From contig JAGHQL010000009.1 of the NCBI GenBank assembly GCA_020080175.1, positions 180,773 through 244,772 of the forward strand: a stretch of DNA of 64,000 nt, in the 5' to 3' direction. The translations under genes were made by a program, and so were the position numbers. The DNA is from Glutinoglossum americanum. Its lineage: Eukaryota > Ascomycota > Geoglossomycetes > Geoglossales > Geoglossaceae. The notes beneath the pieces are model-generated. The model did no database searches. It had not been told where the DNA came from and worked only from the letters and a program-made list of their open reading frames with translations. Positions 1 to 12,209 of this stretch are shown here, piece by piece; the stretch's first letter is position 1, and every line of letters begins with the position of its first letter.

Positions 1-474
1 CCAAGCTTTTTCACCTCTAAATTTACCACTTTGTTCCTAGTCCTACAAACAACTTCCTTCTGACCTTGGGGCATCTTCCGCGCGGCAATTCTCAAGCGCG
101 TCTAGCTTTTCCGCCCAGTCTCACTCAAATCATTCGTTAATAGGTCGCTTCACAAAGTAATATTCCCTACTCTTCATCCCAGATGGGGTGTCTCAACCAT
201 AGCAATTTGCATCCACCAAGAAATTATGTTACATGAAAAGAGTTACTACCTGTCGAATGACGAAACACTGTCAAACGAATTGAGAATAAGGGGATGACAT
301 CAGCCTTCTAAGAATGTGCTAGCAAAAGATCCAGCGAGAAGCAGAAAGCACGTCAATCAGCCTCCCCTAAATGCACAGCAAGGGAAGACTGAACCAAGTG
401 AGCTGCTCAGACCGTTCTCCCACCCAGTGAGAACAGATTAAGGAACCCCCAAGACGCAACCAGGTTTAATATAG
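1..474. other. Intergenic, 3' flank of the WSC gene
   Basis: No reading frame or RNA gene is recognisable here. The stretch lies downstream of the stop codon of the minus-strand WSC/DUF1996 gene and may contain its 3' untranslated region. Confidence 0.5.
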
Positions 475-2534
475 TTAGTGACGACGGCGGCGCGCCAAGC
501 GAATAGATAAATCCCCTTTGGTAAACACGCTCAATCGGGCTGAACCGCCGCAAATCTCGTCCGCATCTCCATCGCATGGCATATCGCAGTCAGTGTTATC
601 AGCAACCCCAGCACCTTTAAGAGCATCACCGCAAAAGCATTGGCCACCATTCTCAGTACCAGCAAACTTGTAGCCACGAGAGTCGCATTCTTTAGCGCAT
701 CCAGAAGATGTAACGGGCTTGCCATAATAAGCCCAGATGCCCAAGGCACGAGGATTGATTGGGTCGATATAGCAGCCAGCATCTTTCCAACCATCTGGAA
801 GTGTTACATTAGAGCTAGAGCCTGTCGGTGTTGCCCGCGTAGTCGCGATAGACGAGGCGGACTTGGAAGGCTGACTGCTGGTCTTGACGGTAGAAGAGCT
901 AGTAGACGATGAGGCAGTAGTCCGTGTAGTAGAAACTCCAGACTGCGAAACAACTGTAGATTGGGCGGTCGTAGTGGTATTCCCGGTGACCCCAAAGCGC
1001 ACATTCTCGCACTTACCAGAACCAGAACACTTGTGGTAGAGGGACATGCGGCCACCACCACCACAGTATTCAGTGGCATCACCTGCACATTTCTTGTCAC
1101 AATTGCCCAAGACGCCAGGTTTCGGGGCACGATCCGCAGCTAAGGAGTTGTCGCAGTAGCATTCGTTGGCAAACTCCATTCCCGCAAAAGAAAAGCCTTT
1201 GCCGTCGCAGAAATCCACACACTTCTCGTTAGTCATGGCGGAGTCCCTAAAGGTAGCTCCTTTCAGTGTACGCTGGGAGTTAGAGTCATAGCCGCAGCCG
1301 ATATATTCCCAGCCCTTTGAGGCCGTAAGGTCGCTGGAATACGTCTTATATGGCCCGAAAGTCGTAGGTGCACCACATCCGGATTTAGGCGTGGCATTAC
1401 CAGGACCATTTTGAATTGGATTACAGCCAGGAAGTGCGGGTAAAACTCCAAAGACTTGTTCATCGATCGAAGGTGGAATTTGACAGTCTTGTAAACCATC
1501 GCTTGGGAGACGCTCTAAGACAGGGCAAGACTCAAGAGTTCCGTCATTGGAGTTACACGAGTCAATCGCATTTTGCAGGACGTCAACATCCCAGCCATTT
1601 ACCTAGTCAACGTTTAGAAAAGATAGCCTCGGTGAATGTGAACATAACTTACAAAGTCACCATGATATCCAAATCCGGTAGGGTCGCCACTTGAAAGGAC
1701 AAAGGGCCACTTGCCATCCGTCCACATGTCTTTGAAGTCATTGACCTTCCATGTGACCTCATAGAAGAGGGAAATGAAACGTTTCGGGTGACTAGGAGGG
1801 CAAACACCATTATTGTAGACGGACGGGTAGCTCATGTGAGACTTGTGGTCAGGGGAATCGAGGTTTACCCCATCCCAACAAGACGGGAAGAAAACCTGAG
1901 CTCGTAGACCTTGCGGGCAATTTTTCTGCAGTCACATTAGTCGAGACTAATTGGGAGAACAGTCAACACTCACAGTAGGGAAGCCATTTGTCTCTGGTCC
2001 AGGGTTCGCAAAGTCAATACAAGCGAACGAAATAGCTTCTGAGGCGGTATCTCCAGTAAAATTGCGGAGAAATGGGTTACCAGCAAGCATACGGAAACCA
2101 GGAGGGAAAGCAATGAGTTTCTCGTCATCGCTCCGGCGTTGCCTAAACCTTGATGAGTTTGCGTGTTCCGGACTCCACGAGAACCGAACTTACTCATAAT
2201 AGATTGTAGCCCCTCCAACTTGGTCCACAGATATGAAGCTACCGTTTTGCGCGTGGTAGTAGAGAGTTGGGACCCAGTAGTTAGACATGTCCTGAGCTAC
2301 CTTGCAGGTCGAGCAGGCAGATGCACGAGCCTGTGCGTAATCCATGGTGAAGCCAAAGCCACTACCGCCCATGATTGTATGGACATGACCAGAGACAGCC
2401 CCAGGGCTAACGACGGGATCGGCACGTTCAACCACGAGAGGGTTGGAACAGGGCATTCTCCAGAACGCAGAAGCCGGGGCTACAAGAGCAGCCAGAATGC
2501 CAGTGGCGAGGGGCACATTGCCGCTGAGATGCAT
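475..2534 (-). CDS. Secreted DUF1996 and double WSC-domain protein
   Basis: Four exons (2534-2194, 2142-1974, 1925-1653, 1602-475) join in frame to 636 aa. The N terminus is a signal peptide ending at about ALVAPASA. The next ~350 residues match DUF1996, with HVHTIMGGSGF, AFPPGFRMLAGNPFLRN, FFPSCWDGVNLDSPDHKSHM and the YEVTWKVNDF block. Two WSC domains follow, one around the third/fourth exon boundary region and its CVDFC...CYCD...CGG pattern, the second near the end (GCYIDP...CAKEC...CFCGD...CGG). They are separated by a Ser/Thr-rich linker that is probably O-glycosylated. WSC domains bind wall polysaccharides; DUF1996 has no agreed activity. The protein is likely secreted or wall-associated. 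No GPI signal is seen; the C terminus is Arg-rich (LARRRRH). Every splice site is canonical GT-AG. Confidence 0.9.
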
Positions 2535-5500
2535 CGTGATTGATATTTAGCCGATGAGTGTTGATCAACGGGTGGAGAGTGGAAATCGATCAGGATATCA
2601 AATCCGGAAGTGAAGTGTTAACGAAGTGATGCTGCTGAGTGCTTATGGACGATCAAGTCCAGTAAAGAACGAATTGAATTGAATTGAACTGAATGAATTG
2701 GAAATCGAGAGTCGAAGTGAAGGAACGGCTGTACTTGTATGTACCAAGTAATGAGCGTACAGAGGCAAAGAGAGCCGCAGACTCAGCTGCGCGTTGGGGT
2801 GATGCAAATGATTGTGGGTGGTTGACACAAGGAGGAAACGAGAAAACGAGAGGTGAATAAATAAATAGGTGGGTAGACCATCACACTGCCAGGACAACCA
2901 GCTACCCTAAACTTGCCGCGTAGCCCTATGCCAAGACCTGCAACCCAGATCATCGACGAAGAGACGCCGTGCGGGTCTTCGAAACGCAACATGGATAGAT
3001 GCAGGACTTACCTATCTTGGGTCTAAAACGGTCACCCTCTACTCGGGAGGATTTTGCTTGGTCTTTCTCCTGCACACTCCCGCCCCAGATGTCCTTCCTC
3101 TCCACGGCCATTTCGGACTCGTCAACGCAATCAAACAAGTCTTCTAATCTCGCCGGCGGCACAACAGGCTGGACAACGTATTCTAAACTGTGTAGCCACG
3201 ACAGCAGAGAGATCTCACGAGTGTACACGAGTGAGGGGTATGTTGGAATTAGTTCTACAACAGGTGTCGACCGTGCTAGAGTCTATCTCGTGTTGTCGTC
3301 GGTGGCTAGCAGGCGTCAAGGTGTTTCTGCAGGGTTCCGGGTGGTGATAAGGCCAAGGCAGGGTAGCGAATATTACGAGGATCTTCAATGCAGTGGAGCC
3401 TTGGGAAGGTGACCGGGATACGGCGAGACGAGGGAGCAAAACCAGACTTTCATCCAGAATTGGAACCGCTCCCCGCAAGTCTCCTCAGATGGATCTTATC
3501 GATTGGTCTCGACCCTCTCCCCAGAGCTGCTGATGGTCAAACCTCAGGCGATACTGTGGCCTTTGGGAAATCTCCATCCACATAGTGGAGTCATGCCGAT
3601 AGATAAATTCCTCGCAAACGCCATCACTGGGGGGCGATTATGGACCACCAACCAAAATTTCTCCTAACCCCCTTTGCCGGATAACCTGCATACGCCACGA
3701 CTAATCGCAGATCTTGAAACCAGCCACCGGGAGCGAAATTCGGAGGATAAACCTCGGACTCGGAAAGTGCAGAGCATGCACAGGCCAATCAGAGTGGTAT
3801 CCTGACATTTGGGACCACCTTGCTCCCGCACCGCCACGCGCCACCAACACGTTAATGGCTTTCCTCGCAACGTTACTCACAGACTCATACCTTTGGGGTA
3901 CCCCCCATCTCCTCTGTGTACCTTTGCTAGCCGGAAAAACTGGATCCTTCGTAATACAACAAAAGCTAATCACGAATTAGAGGGAGCTCCAATTCCCGAC
4001 ATGTGTCGTCACCCCTTCTTTGTTTCCGCCAACTCGGCCCTTCGAGACTCCTCCTTGACGGATGCCTACATTGCGGACAAATTACCGGAAATCCCCATCA
4101 CATCCTTAGAAATGTGATTCCCGGCGTCTATAAACCTCCGTGTACCAAGAAAATAATAAAACGGTAGAATTAAAAAGAAGCACATGTGTCCAACCACCGC
4201 CAGGCGCCCGCAAGGAATACCCCATCCCACGCCCGTTACACAACCCACGCAGCTCTCAGGGGCCAACCACAATAATAGCCCGACATACATCACTAAGTCC
4301 TCGGCAGATAAGCGACCAGTCTCTAAAGTCCGGAAACATAACCCTCCGTCCAGGGACCTTAATTTTGGCGGGTACGACACTCTTACATGGTGCCTAGAAC
4401 GGGGTGGATATTGCTCGGAAAGTTTATCCCAGGGGATTACGAGTCCTCTAATCTGGGGAAAAAAGAAAGGCATGACTTACCGCCGTACCACGCACAAAAA
4501 CTCCCAAATATCACCCGGGTGCCAAGAAAAAATTGTGGGGATAACGCATCCATAAGAGAAATAACAGAGTGGAAATTGATGTATCTTCCAAATTCAGAAA
4601 ATCTAGAGCTCCCTACACCCGTGGGGAGCCCGCGGTAACTGCCGTTCCGGAGGTCAGCCAGTAAAAAAAAAAAAAAAGAAAGAAAAGAAGAAAGAACCTG
4701 TGTACTCACTCCGCTCGGAAGGGATGACGGACAATTAACCATTCCTCTCATTTTAGCCATAGGGTAATTACCCGAATACCTCCCTCATCCTATTCACTCG
4801 GATGCCGCAATTTGGGTTTTGGCTTGCTCGCCTTCTTTTTCAAGTGTGTTTCTTTCCCCTCTCCTCTTTACGTTCCCGGAGTTGTACCCAATGGCTACGG
4901 AAACCCAGCCCGGACATCTGTGCTGCGATGCGGTGGTGTTCCTCCGGGGCATGTCTATGGTGATGGAAGCCCCCTCCCGGACATTTGTGCCGTGATACAA
5001 CGGTGGTCCTCTAGGTGCGCTTATAGCTGCGGGAGTCTCTCCCAGGCGTATATGCAATGATGCAACTATATTTCTCGGGTGGATACCTGTGGTGATAGGG
5101 ATCGCTTCCTAGCATATACAACTCACGGTGGTTTTGCAAATCGGCTTATATGGCATCTGGGTAGAAAAAATGAAAAGCCGTGGTGTTTGAGATGTTATCT
5201 CTATATTCATCTATTGCCTACGTATGGCCTCCTTCTTCCGTGGGGAAAAAAAGAAAAGCGAGCTCCTCTGAACCCGGCAATGTAGCTGTTCGGGAAGGGC
5301 TGCATAGTGAGTATTACAAATCCTCCCCGATGGTGTAACGTGTAGAGGCAAAATATCCTCCCCGGGTATCACTCAAGAGAGAAGCCGCCATATCCACCCA
5401 AAGCAATGCATACAATCCCATCCCTTCATAACCTAATCAATAACACTAAGTAACGGTAGGTAGAAAAGCCACGCCACCGTGCGTTACGCGACTGAAAAAG

Positions 5501-5579
5501 GTGTGCAAATCGTGCCCCAGCCGTATCGTGTCGTAATTGGACTTGGAAACTTGCGACAACTAGTGCATGCAGAACATCC
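2535..5579. other. 3-kb region without a supported gene
   Basis: Open frames here are short, overlapping and unlike any family I know. A minus-strand stretch at 2950-3228 has charged, protein-like composition and a good donor (GGTAAGT) near 3010, but no convincing partner exons were found. A homopurine A-rich tract lies at 4660-4695. The part next to 2535 should hold the promoter of the WSC gene. Confidence 0.4.
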
Positions 5580-7219
5580 TCATCTTCCCCTAGTTACCCT
5601 GCTCTTAGTCCTTTGTGAAGTAGGTTGGAAGCTCAGCTTGAACTCGTCAGAGTTCATGTCCAACCGTCCTCTGAGAATGCTCAAGGACAGCAGGTCCTTG
5701 CTGTACAGTTTCCACCCCAGGTCTGTCAATTCGGAAGCATCTTTGTCGCCTTCATTTCCCAGGAGTACTGTGTTGGTAAACGCTTCTGCGGCGACAAGAG
5801 GCAACCGGGTTTGCACAGAACTCGCGCCTGCAGATAAGGCAATTTGCTGCAACTCTTTGATAGATTCGCCGAGATCTCTCGAAAGTGAAGGGGTGAAGTA
5901 GACAGACCACCCTTCTAAGACCTTAACCTTATCCCTACCACGTTGGATGGCCTCTGCCAGGTTAAATCTCCACGCTTGTTCCCGGGTGGGATCTCGTGGA
6001 AGATACGGCGCCGGGTCCAGCAAGTGTCCAGCTTGCTCACTATCAACGACCCATTCGTCTGTTGCGATAGTCTTGCCCAAGGCGACACTTAACGTAAGTT
6101 TGCTTGTTCTCTTGAGCTCTCCTGGTCCAACGCAAAGGAAGTTTGACGTATTTTCTGAAACTGCGTTTAGCCGTTTGGCGCCCGCAGCTCGCAAAAATTT
6201 CATCAATTCCGGTTTTTCTGGCACTTTACTGTTGCTAAATACTATGCGTGGTACTGGACCGTTATAAAGGACATTTCTAGCTGTTCTGGATCCCTTGTTT
6301 GTAGCCCCCTCTGCTGGACTGGGTTCTTCAAGGGGGGCATTATCGGATACATTCGCAGTTCTGGAACGTTTTGGCAGTCGTTTTGTGGACACAGGTTCCT
6401 CGGGCGACCGAGGTTTCCTCTTGCGAGCTGCACTGGTATCGCCCTGTTCGCTGGTGCTGCTTTTGTAGGTGGTGATGCCCTTTCTCCGTTTCGTAGAAGC
6501 TATGGGTGGTAGCGAGTCTTCCAGGCTTGAATCTTTGATAGGCGCGTTATTACTAGCTGAATGGCGAGACTCAAGCACAGGGGTGTCTAACACCTTCTCT
6601 TGGGTTTCCACGGATGTCTTAGGTGTCGACAAGCTACCTCTGGTCCCCGCTAGCGGTGTACTCTCACACATTGACCTTGCAACCTGAATTGACGTCCTGT
6701 CCAGCTTATCGTGCTCCGTAGAGAGATCTGCTATCTTCTCATCCCCAAGCACTGGAGATGATGCAACTTGCACCTTCGGCTCTTTTGTGAATCCAATAGA
6801 GAACTTCACAGCTCCGATCGAGATTTCATCCTCAGGTCGCATCTTGATCAATACCTTTTTATCCATAACCATCGGCTGGAGGTACGTGAATTGTAGTTCA
6901 TCGTCTGCCGTACAGCTTGACGCAAGAGCGACCTTGTTGGGTACACAAGCTTCAAGAAAAACATTCCCAGCGTATGCATCTGAACAAGTACGTTAACCAA
7001 TAGTAGCTGCCTTAGCCATGGATCAAACATACACAGGATAGCTTGAGCGCGTGATTTCTTAGCAGACGTAATTTGCTTCCCCAATTCCAGTTCATTGGTG
7101 TCAGGATTTACGTTAATCTCGTAACAGAGAGGGACCTGAGCATTTCCTGGTTTGAATTCGAGTTCACGAAAACTACTATCGGACACACTCTGGCGGACAA
7201 AGTAATTTAGGCTGCCCAT
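5580..7219 (-). CDS. FHA and tandem-BRCT protein, Mdb1/MDC1-like
   Basis: Two exons (7219-7033, 6979-5580) join to 528 aa. The N-terminal ~125 residues read as an FHA domain: LELGKQI, then SRAQAIL, then GNVFLEACVPNKV and DEISIGAVKFSI. FHA domains bind phosphothreonine. Residues ~140-320 are Ser/Pro/Lys-rich and disordered, with basic clusters such as KRRK and RKRKPR that could act as nuclear signals. The C-terminal ~210 residues look like a BRCT pair: VPRIVFSNS...LRAAGAKRL...ATDEWVVDS for the first, VLEGWSVYFTPSL...LTDLGWKLYSKDLL for the second. FHA plus a terminal BRCT pair is the arrangement of metazoan MDC1 and fission-yeast Mdb1, which bind phosphorylated H2A at DNA breaks. The family call rests on architecture; orthology is inference. 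Confidence 0.75.
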
Positions 7220-8631
7220 TTTGAGAGGCGGTCTGAGCGGTCCACCGTTGTCTGGCGTAGGCGTGAAGTAAGAACGAGACTAAAGATAGCCTTGCGTTCT
7301 GTGTTTTTTGGAATTGAAAGTAGAGACTGTGGATGAACTAGTGTTGTTGTGGCTTGAAGATGTTCTGCAAGTGTTATTTCGTGCATGATTACGGCTGACC
7401 ATACGTACCTTCACCAAAACGGAAACTGCAAGCGATAGTTATCTATCTCCATAGCACCGCCTCTCCGTTGACATACAATGACATATTGCACTGCTAAATT
7501 TCTAAGGGATAGTTACCTGAATACTCCGGTCCTTTTTTTTATTCAGCCAGATAACAAGAGTTTACTAGAATACCGTGAAAGTCGACGCACAAAACATTAT
7601 CAGTGTTGCTAGTTGCACATGCCGGGAGTAATTCCCCTAACCATAGTCACAACACCGGAAAATAAAAAAAAGATACACGAAGAAAATATATTGAGGCTTA
7701 GCTAGGCAAGAGTTAAAATCGTTGTATTTTCTAGTGCCGTGAACTCTGTTGTATTCGTTAAATTATCTCAATATATATTCCTTCAGGCCCCCCGTTTTCG
7801 AGATATCACGGTAGGTATGGTGATCGTCTTGGCATAGCCGGGAGCCACGAAAATGTACCAGCGAACTACATACCTCATCAGCCATCTCCTACATGAGCAC
7901 GGAGCTTCTACTGAACTCAACCCTTCGTTTGTTATGTTACCTGAGGTAGTATAAAGATGTCTGGGAGCACTGTTTCGTATCCTGTTTTCGGTGGGTAGGT
8001 GAGCCTTAATCATGATCCGCCGCTAACAGAACAATATGAAGGTTACTATTGTCCACCAAACCGGAGCCGATTAGGACTTAATGAAAGAAAACGTGGGTTG
8101 CAGACCAACCGGTTTGAAACTATCAACTATCCGCAGTGCTATTATTTGTCTGACCCTTGAATATCCTGAGGTCTCCCCATATTGTTGACTAGCGTGTCTT
8201 CACTTTATTATCTTTCCTTGCCCTTCACCAAAAGGGTGCCTTCGCTATGGCCGCTACATATATTTTCGAATTTTTTCCTATATTGTCTTTCCCAGTTCTT
8301 TGGATTGTCTGCGTCTGGCCGAACTCTTTCTCCTATATTGTTCTCTAAGCCCTTAGTTGCATGCAGCATATCGCATTTTTTGGTCAATATCTTTTGATCT
8401 TCTTTCCGCTTCACCTTCACACTTCTCTCACAACATCAAGCCCTAAAGAACGAAGCAAACTCGGCTCCGAAGCTCGAATACCTTAATAAGACTCTCCGAG
8501 TTAACATATCTCCCTTTCCGCTTAACGGACAAAGCCAACCCCACAGCCCAGCGACTTTTCTGAGGCATCCTCAATTGATATCTTTCTGGCCTCATTTCCG
8601 CCTGACACGCCAACTTGCGCTCACTTGCGCG
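7220..8631. promoter_or_regulatory. Divergent intergenic region, FHA-BRCT / ste2
   Basis: This 1.4-kb gap separates two genes transcribed away from each other, so it should carry both promoters. The 8180-8570 part is pyrimidine-rich, as is common in leaders of fungal genes. No coding frame is convincing. Confidence 0.45.
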
Positions 8632-9835
8632 ATGTCTTCAGGTTCACCTCTAGGCTCAGCTGAGGTACCGGCTTTCTCCTCTCCTGATTGGGACCCATTC
8701 AAGCAAAGCTTTACTCTACTCCTTCCGAATGGCATGCCATTTAATGTCACACTCCCCTCTGTGGACGCTTTTGTCTACTACAATGTTCGCATCTGCGCCA
8801 ACTTCGGCAGTCAGCTAGGGGCTTCCCTGATTCTGTTCATCATCTTGGCTATTGTTACAAAGCCAGAAAAACGGCGATCGCCGATATTCATCACCAATGT
8901 GCTGTCGCTGGTTCTCAACACCTTCCGCTGTTTTTTGCAGATACTATACTTCTCCGGCCCGTGGTCCGAGACGTATGCCCTTTTTTCAGGGGACTTTTCG
9001 AGAGTTCCGACTTCTTCGTATGCCAGCTCAATAGCCGCTGAAGTCATCGCTTTACTTCTTCTGGTTGCTGTCGAATTCTCTCTTGTCATGCAAGCACACG
9101 TCGTCTGTGCCATGATGGGGGACGTATATCGCCATGTGATTTCGTTCGTCTCTGCCGTTATCGCGTTGTTGGCTATCGGCTTTCGTTTTGCCCTGATGGT
9201 GCTGGACATCAGAAGCACGCTGACCGCCTCTTACCCGACTTGGTTCTGGTTGGCAAGCGGGTCGAACATTATGACAACTGTCAGCATATGCTTCTTCTGT
9301 GCTGTCTTTGTCGTTAAGCTTGGGTTTGCAGTGCTTCAACGACGAAAGCTTGGCTTAAAGCAGTTTGGACCGATGCAGATAGTATTTATTATGGGTTGTC
9401 AGACTTTAGTTGTTCCTGGTATGCGATGACCCTTCCCCACAAATGGCCATATGTAGTTGCATACTGAAAGCTAGCCTAGCTATCTTCTCTATCCTAGCGT
9501 ATTTCGTCGATTTTCCCGGTATGGCTTCCTTGACTCTTACTCTCGTTGCCATGCTGGTACCTCTTTCGTCAATGTGGGCCTCGGCGTCCACCGCGGGGCA
9601 GTCGCAGTCTTCTAGCGACCAAGGCTACCACCGCAAATTATTCAGTAGCTACGCTTCAGGTTCCCTGAACTCACGCCGAGTGAGCGAGCCCATTCATCCT
9701 GCGAACGTGACGACTACCCGGATTTGCCACTCGCCGGTTACGGACCACTCGTCCTCAGAACCTGGTAACGGGAAACGGATCTCGGAAATGGATGTTGTGG
9801 TTGACCGAACAGTCAGCATACGGAGCGGTAGATAG
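8632..9835 (+). CDS. ste2: Alpha-factor-type pheromone receptor (Ste2 family GPCR)
   Basis: Two exons (8632-9418 and 9480-9835, 61-nt intron) give 380 aa. The start at 8632 was chosen because an in-frame upstream ATG at 8575 would only add an atypical tail. The protein has an extracellular N terminus with a glycosylation site (NVTLPS), seven hydrophobic segments, and Ste2 landmarks: ANFGSQLGASLILFIILA in TM1, KRRSPIFITN in the first loop, the QRRKLGLKQFGPMQIVFIMG block of loop 3/TM6, and LTLTLVAMLVPLSSMWAS in TM7. The ~95-residue cytoplasmic tail is Ser-rich and probably phosphorylated. The family senses the alpha-type peptide pheromone and signals through a heterotrimeric G protein; a G-alpha gene of the matching type lies at 51.5 kb. 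The intron falls in the conserved VVPA/IFSI segment before TM7. Confidence 0.95.
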
Positions 9836-10319
9836 TAATAGTTGGCGCTAAAGAGAATCGGAAGGGGGCTTGTTGTAGGTGAGCCCGAAGGAGTCAGGGG
9901 GCAATGGCTGCGAAAAATAGTATTTTGCACTTTCATTTAGCACATTTGGGCAACATCGCCATCTAGTCGGTTTGCGATTGGGGGTTTTAATGTCGTCTTT
10001 ACCTGGTCCTGCATCTTCGCTCTCCCCACTTCTTTCTAGACTTTGTAATGTACCTTTGGGAGCAAAAACTCAATTCGCTTCACGAGCCCAAATCAATCTT
10101 GGCGTACGCCTGGTTGTGATAAACCTACAAACGTTATACTGCGCGACAAGTTTCCCGATTTGGGTAATCTTGCTGTTAGGAAAGCGCAATGGTAGATCAA
10201 TACTAGAAGCTTTAAATTGAGTCTTCCTGCGTACTTCTCATCGTCGTTGCATCTTCCACCCACATCCACATTGAGAACCCGCACTTCATTGTTCAGTTTC
10301 CAGAAGCTCTTCCTTGGAA
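9836..10319. other. Intergenic, ste2 3' flank and next promoter
   Basis: No supported gene. The stretch joins the ste2 3' end to the promoter of the following same-strand gene. Confidence 0.4.
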
Positions 10320-12209
10320 ATGAGAATGGCAGTTACCATCCGCAACAGAGACAACTCCAACTCCTCATCGATTGCGACGAGGCTCTCTGCTAAGGTCAAC
10401 ACCAAAGTTCGATCTCTTGTCAGCAAATTCGAGTTCTTGGGAAGAAACAGTCATGGGGCCAGTAAGGTCCAAAACCAGCCTCAGCACCCGCGCTCCAAGC
10501 AAAGGCGTTCTACAATTGCGTCGATCAGACAGACCTTAGATCACAATAGAGCACCAGCCTCCAAGGCCGGTCCGGGAGTGGAAGAAGATGATGATGAGGA
10601 AGAGTTTCCTATGCGAATAAAAGTAACACATACTTTTGGTAATGCTGGTATGGGTCAGCCCAAAAAGAGCGTTGTCAAAAGATGCGCAAGCATGTTTGAT
10701 CGTCTGGCAAAAGATCGAGCTATGGTACTCGAGGGCCGGTCATCACAGATACATGTCTTGGCCACCAGCCCCAAACAAAAGCCTCCGCGGCTGACAGGAG
10801 AGCCAAAGGCCGCCAGCAAGGGGAAAGGCGCCATGCGCGGTGGCGTAAGGGCGCTAATCAAAGTCTTCAACCGGCAACCCCTTTCGGCAGATACGAAGGC
10901 AATAGTCGGTGGGCCAAAGCCAACTCATCAGCAGGGCAGTAGCGTTGGCATGTGTGGAGACCTCGACCTCGAAATGGTTGATAGGAGTAGCTTCACTGGT
11001 AAAAATTCGCCAGTCACTGTATATGATGAATCCTACCTACTAGCCAGAAAGAGGAGTGCGGACCAAGGCCACCCCCCCAACGGATCGCATTGTCACCCAA
11101 CACATGTTCGACAGAGCGATTTTGCAGGCTTAAGTGAGATATCTGCGTCTCACGAAGGACGCTCCCCCGCAGCAACACTGCTGGGCCTGGATACTTTCTC
11201 ATCACTGGCCATGTCACCGGGTACTCACGGAGAACGGCTTAATTCTCTGCCCTTACCGCTCACCCCCATGTTATATCGGGTCAGGCGCAATCGCCTCCCA
11301 GAATCAATCGAGGACCGAAACAGCAAGGACGGTATTGCATCTTGCATATCGTGTAGGCCCCACCAGTACGAGCCACGTCCTTGCGCTGGACCTTCGAGTC
11401 AGACCTCCCATTCATTATCTATCAGTCCCAGTAGTTACGAACTTCCTATTTTGCAGATGAGAAGGTCATCACTTGGAGGGTTTTCGACAAGTTCGTCTGA
11501 GTGTGCCTCAACACCTCGAAGCGAGTTAGAGCTACACAGGAAAGGAACTCCCTTGCCCGAAAGCTGGTCGGCAGCACACTGCCAATCGATAGAGCGCTTT
11601 GGTAAGATGATGTCGGCCCCACGCCCAGGATTTCCGAATGGCTATTGGGACCTAGCCGTCCGAATAGTTACTGAAGGCGATGCCGATTTTTATGACGACT
11701 CTAGTGATGAAGAGGAAAGTGAAGGGAGCGATAAGGTTCCGCAGCATATACAAGAGGGTCGCTCTAGTGTAGTCGGCTTCCATAGCGGTATCCGGAAAGT
11801 CCTCCAGAAACAAAGCGGCAGGATCAATTCGCAGGGTAGTGGTGTAGATGACTGTGTATACGTTTCTGGAGCCACCTCTCCTCGTCGTTCTCTGGAACCA
11901 TTCTCTCAAGTCGTCTCAGCGCCGAGCTCCTATGGATGCGGATATGTATTGGGCATCAGCGCATCCAGCGGATACAATAGCATGCCTGGCGCCAGCGATC
12001 CCGAATCCACGGAGACGTCTCGTGACATGCCATTAGGAGAGATCGACCATTTGCTTGGGAGGAGCCTAAGCCTCAATCAGAACACCACACCCAAGAGGGT
12101 CAGAATTCCTGTCTATGGCATGCCGCCGACGAAGATCTTAAGTCCGAAACCGGATATGTATCATAATACCACAAAGGATATCAGGCATTTGATTTTCAGG
12201 TGGAGTTAA
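10320..12209 (+). CDS. Uncharacterised Ser/Pro-rich disordered protein
   Basis: One intronless frame of about 629 aa; the first ATG is at 10320, a second at 10326. No family was recognised. The N terminus carries a short amphipathic stretch (KVRSLVSKFEFLG) of the kind seen at the start of several fungal cytoskeleton and Rho-regulator proteins. Next come an acidic run (EEDDDEEEF), a basic patch (VVKRCASMFDRLAKDR), and long Ser/Thr/Pro-rich stretches with possible phosphosites (RRSSLGG, SPRRSLEP). A second acidic cluster (DDSSDEEESEGSD) lies near residue 465. Disorder and lack of domains suggest a scaffold or regulatory role, but that is inference. It could be a lineage-specific protein. Confidence 0.6.
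   Translation: MRMAVTIRNRDNSNSSSIATRLSAKVNTKVRSLVSKFEFLGRNSHGASKVQNQPQHPRSKQRRSTIASIRQTLDHNRAPASKAGPGVEEDDDEEEFPMRIKVTHTFGNAGMGQPKKSVVKRCASMFDRLAKDRAMVLEGRSSQIHVLATSPKQKPPRLTGEPKAASKGKGAMRGGVRALIKVFNRQPLSADTKAIVGGPKPTHQQGSSVGMCGDLDLEMVDRSSFTGKNSPVTVYDESYLLARKRSADQGHPPNGSHCHPTHVRQSDFAGLSEISASHEGRSPAATLLGLDTFSSLAMSPGTHGERLNSLPLPLTPMLYRVRRNRLPESIEDRNSKDGIASCISCRPHQYEPRPCAGPSSQTSHSLSISPSSYELPILQMRRSSLGGFSTSSSECASTPRSELELHRKGTPLPESWSAAHCQSIERFGKMMSAPRPGFPNGYWDLAVRIVTEGDADFYDDSSDEEESEGSDKVPQHIQEGRSSVVGFHSGIRKVLQKQSGRINSQGSGVDDCVYVSGATSPRRSLEPFSQVVSAPSSYGCGYVLGISASSGYNSMPGASDPESTETSRDMPLGEIDHLLGRSLSLNQNTTPKRVRIPVYGMPPTKILSPKPDMYHNTTKDIRHLIFRWS

Noticed and set aside
4066-4473. 135-aa minus-strand frame with hydrophobic stretch
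   Set aside because: Isolated, no homologous motif, and the region has overlapping frames of equal length on the other strand.
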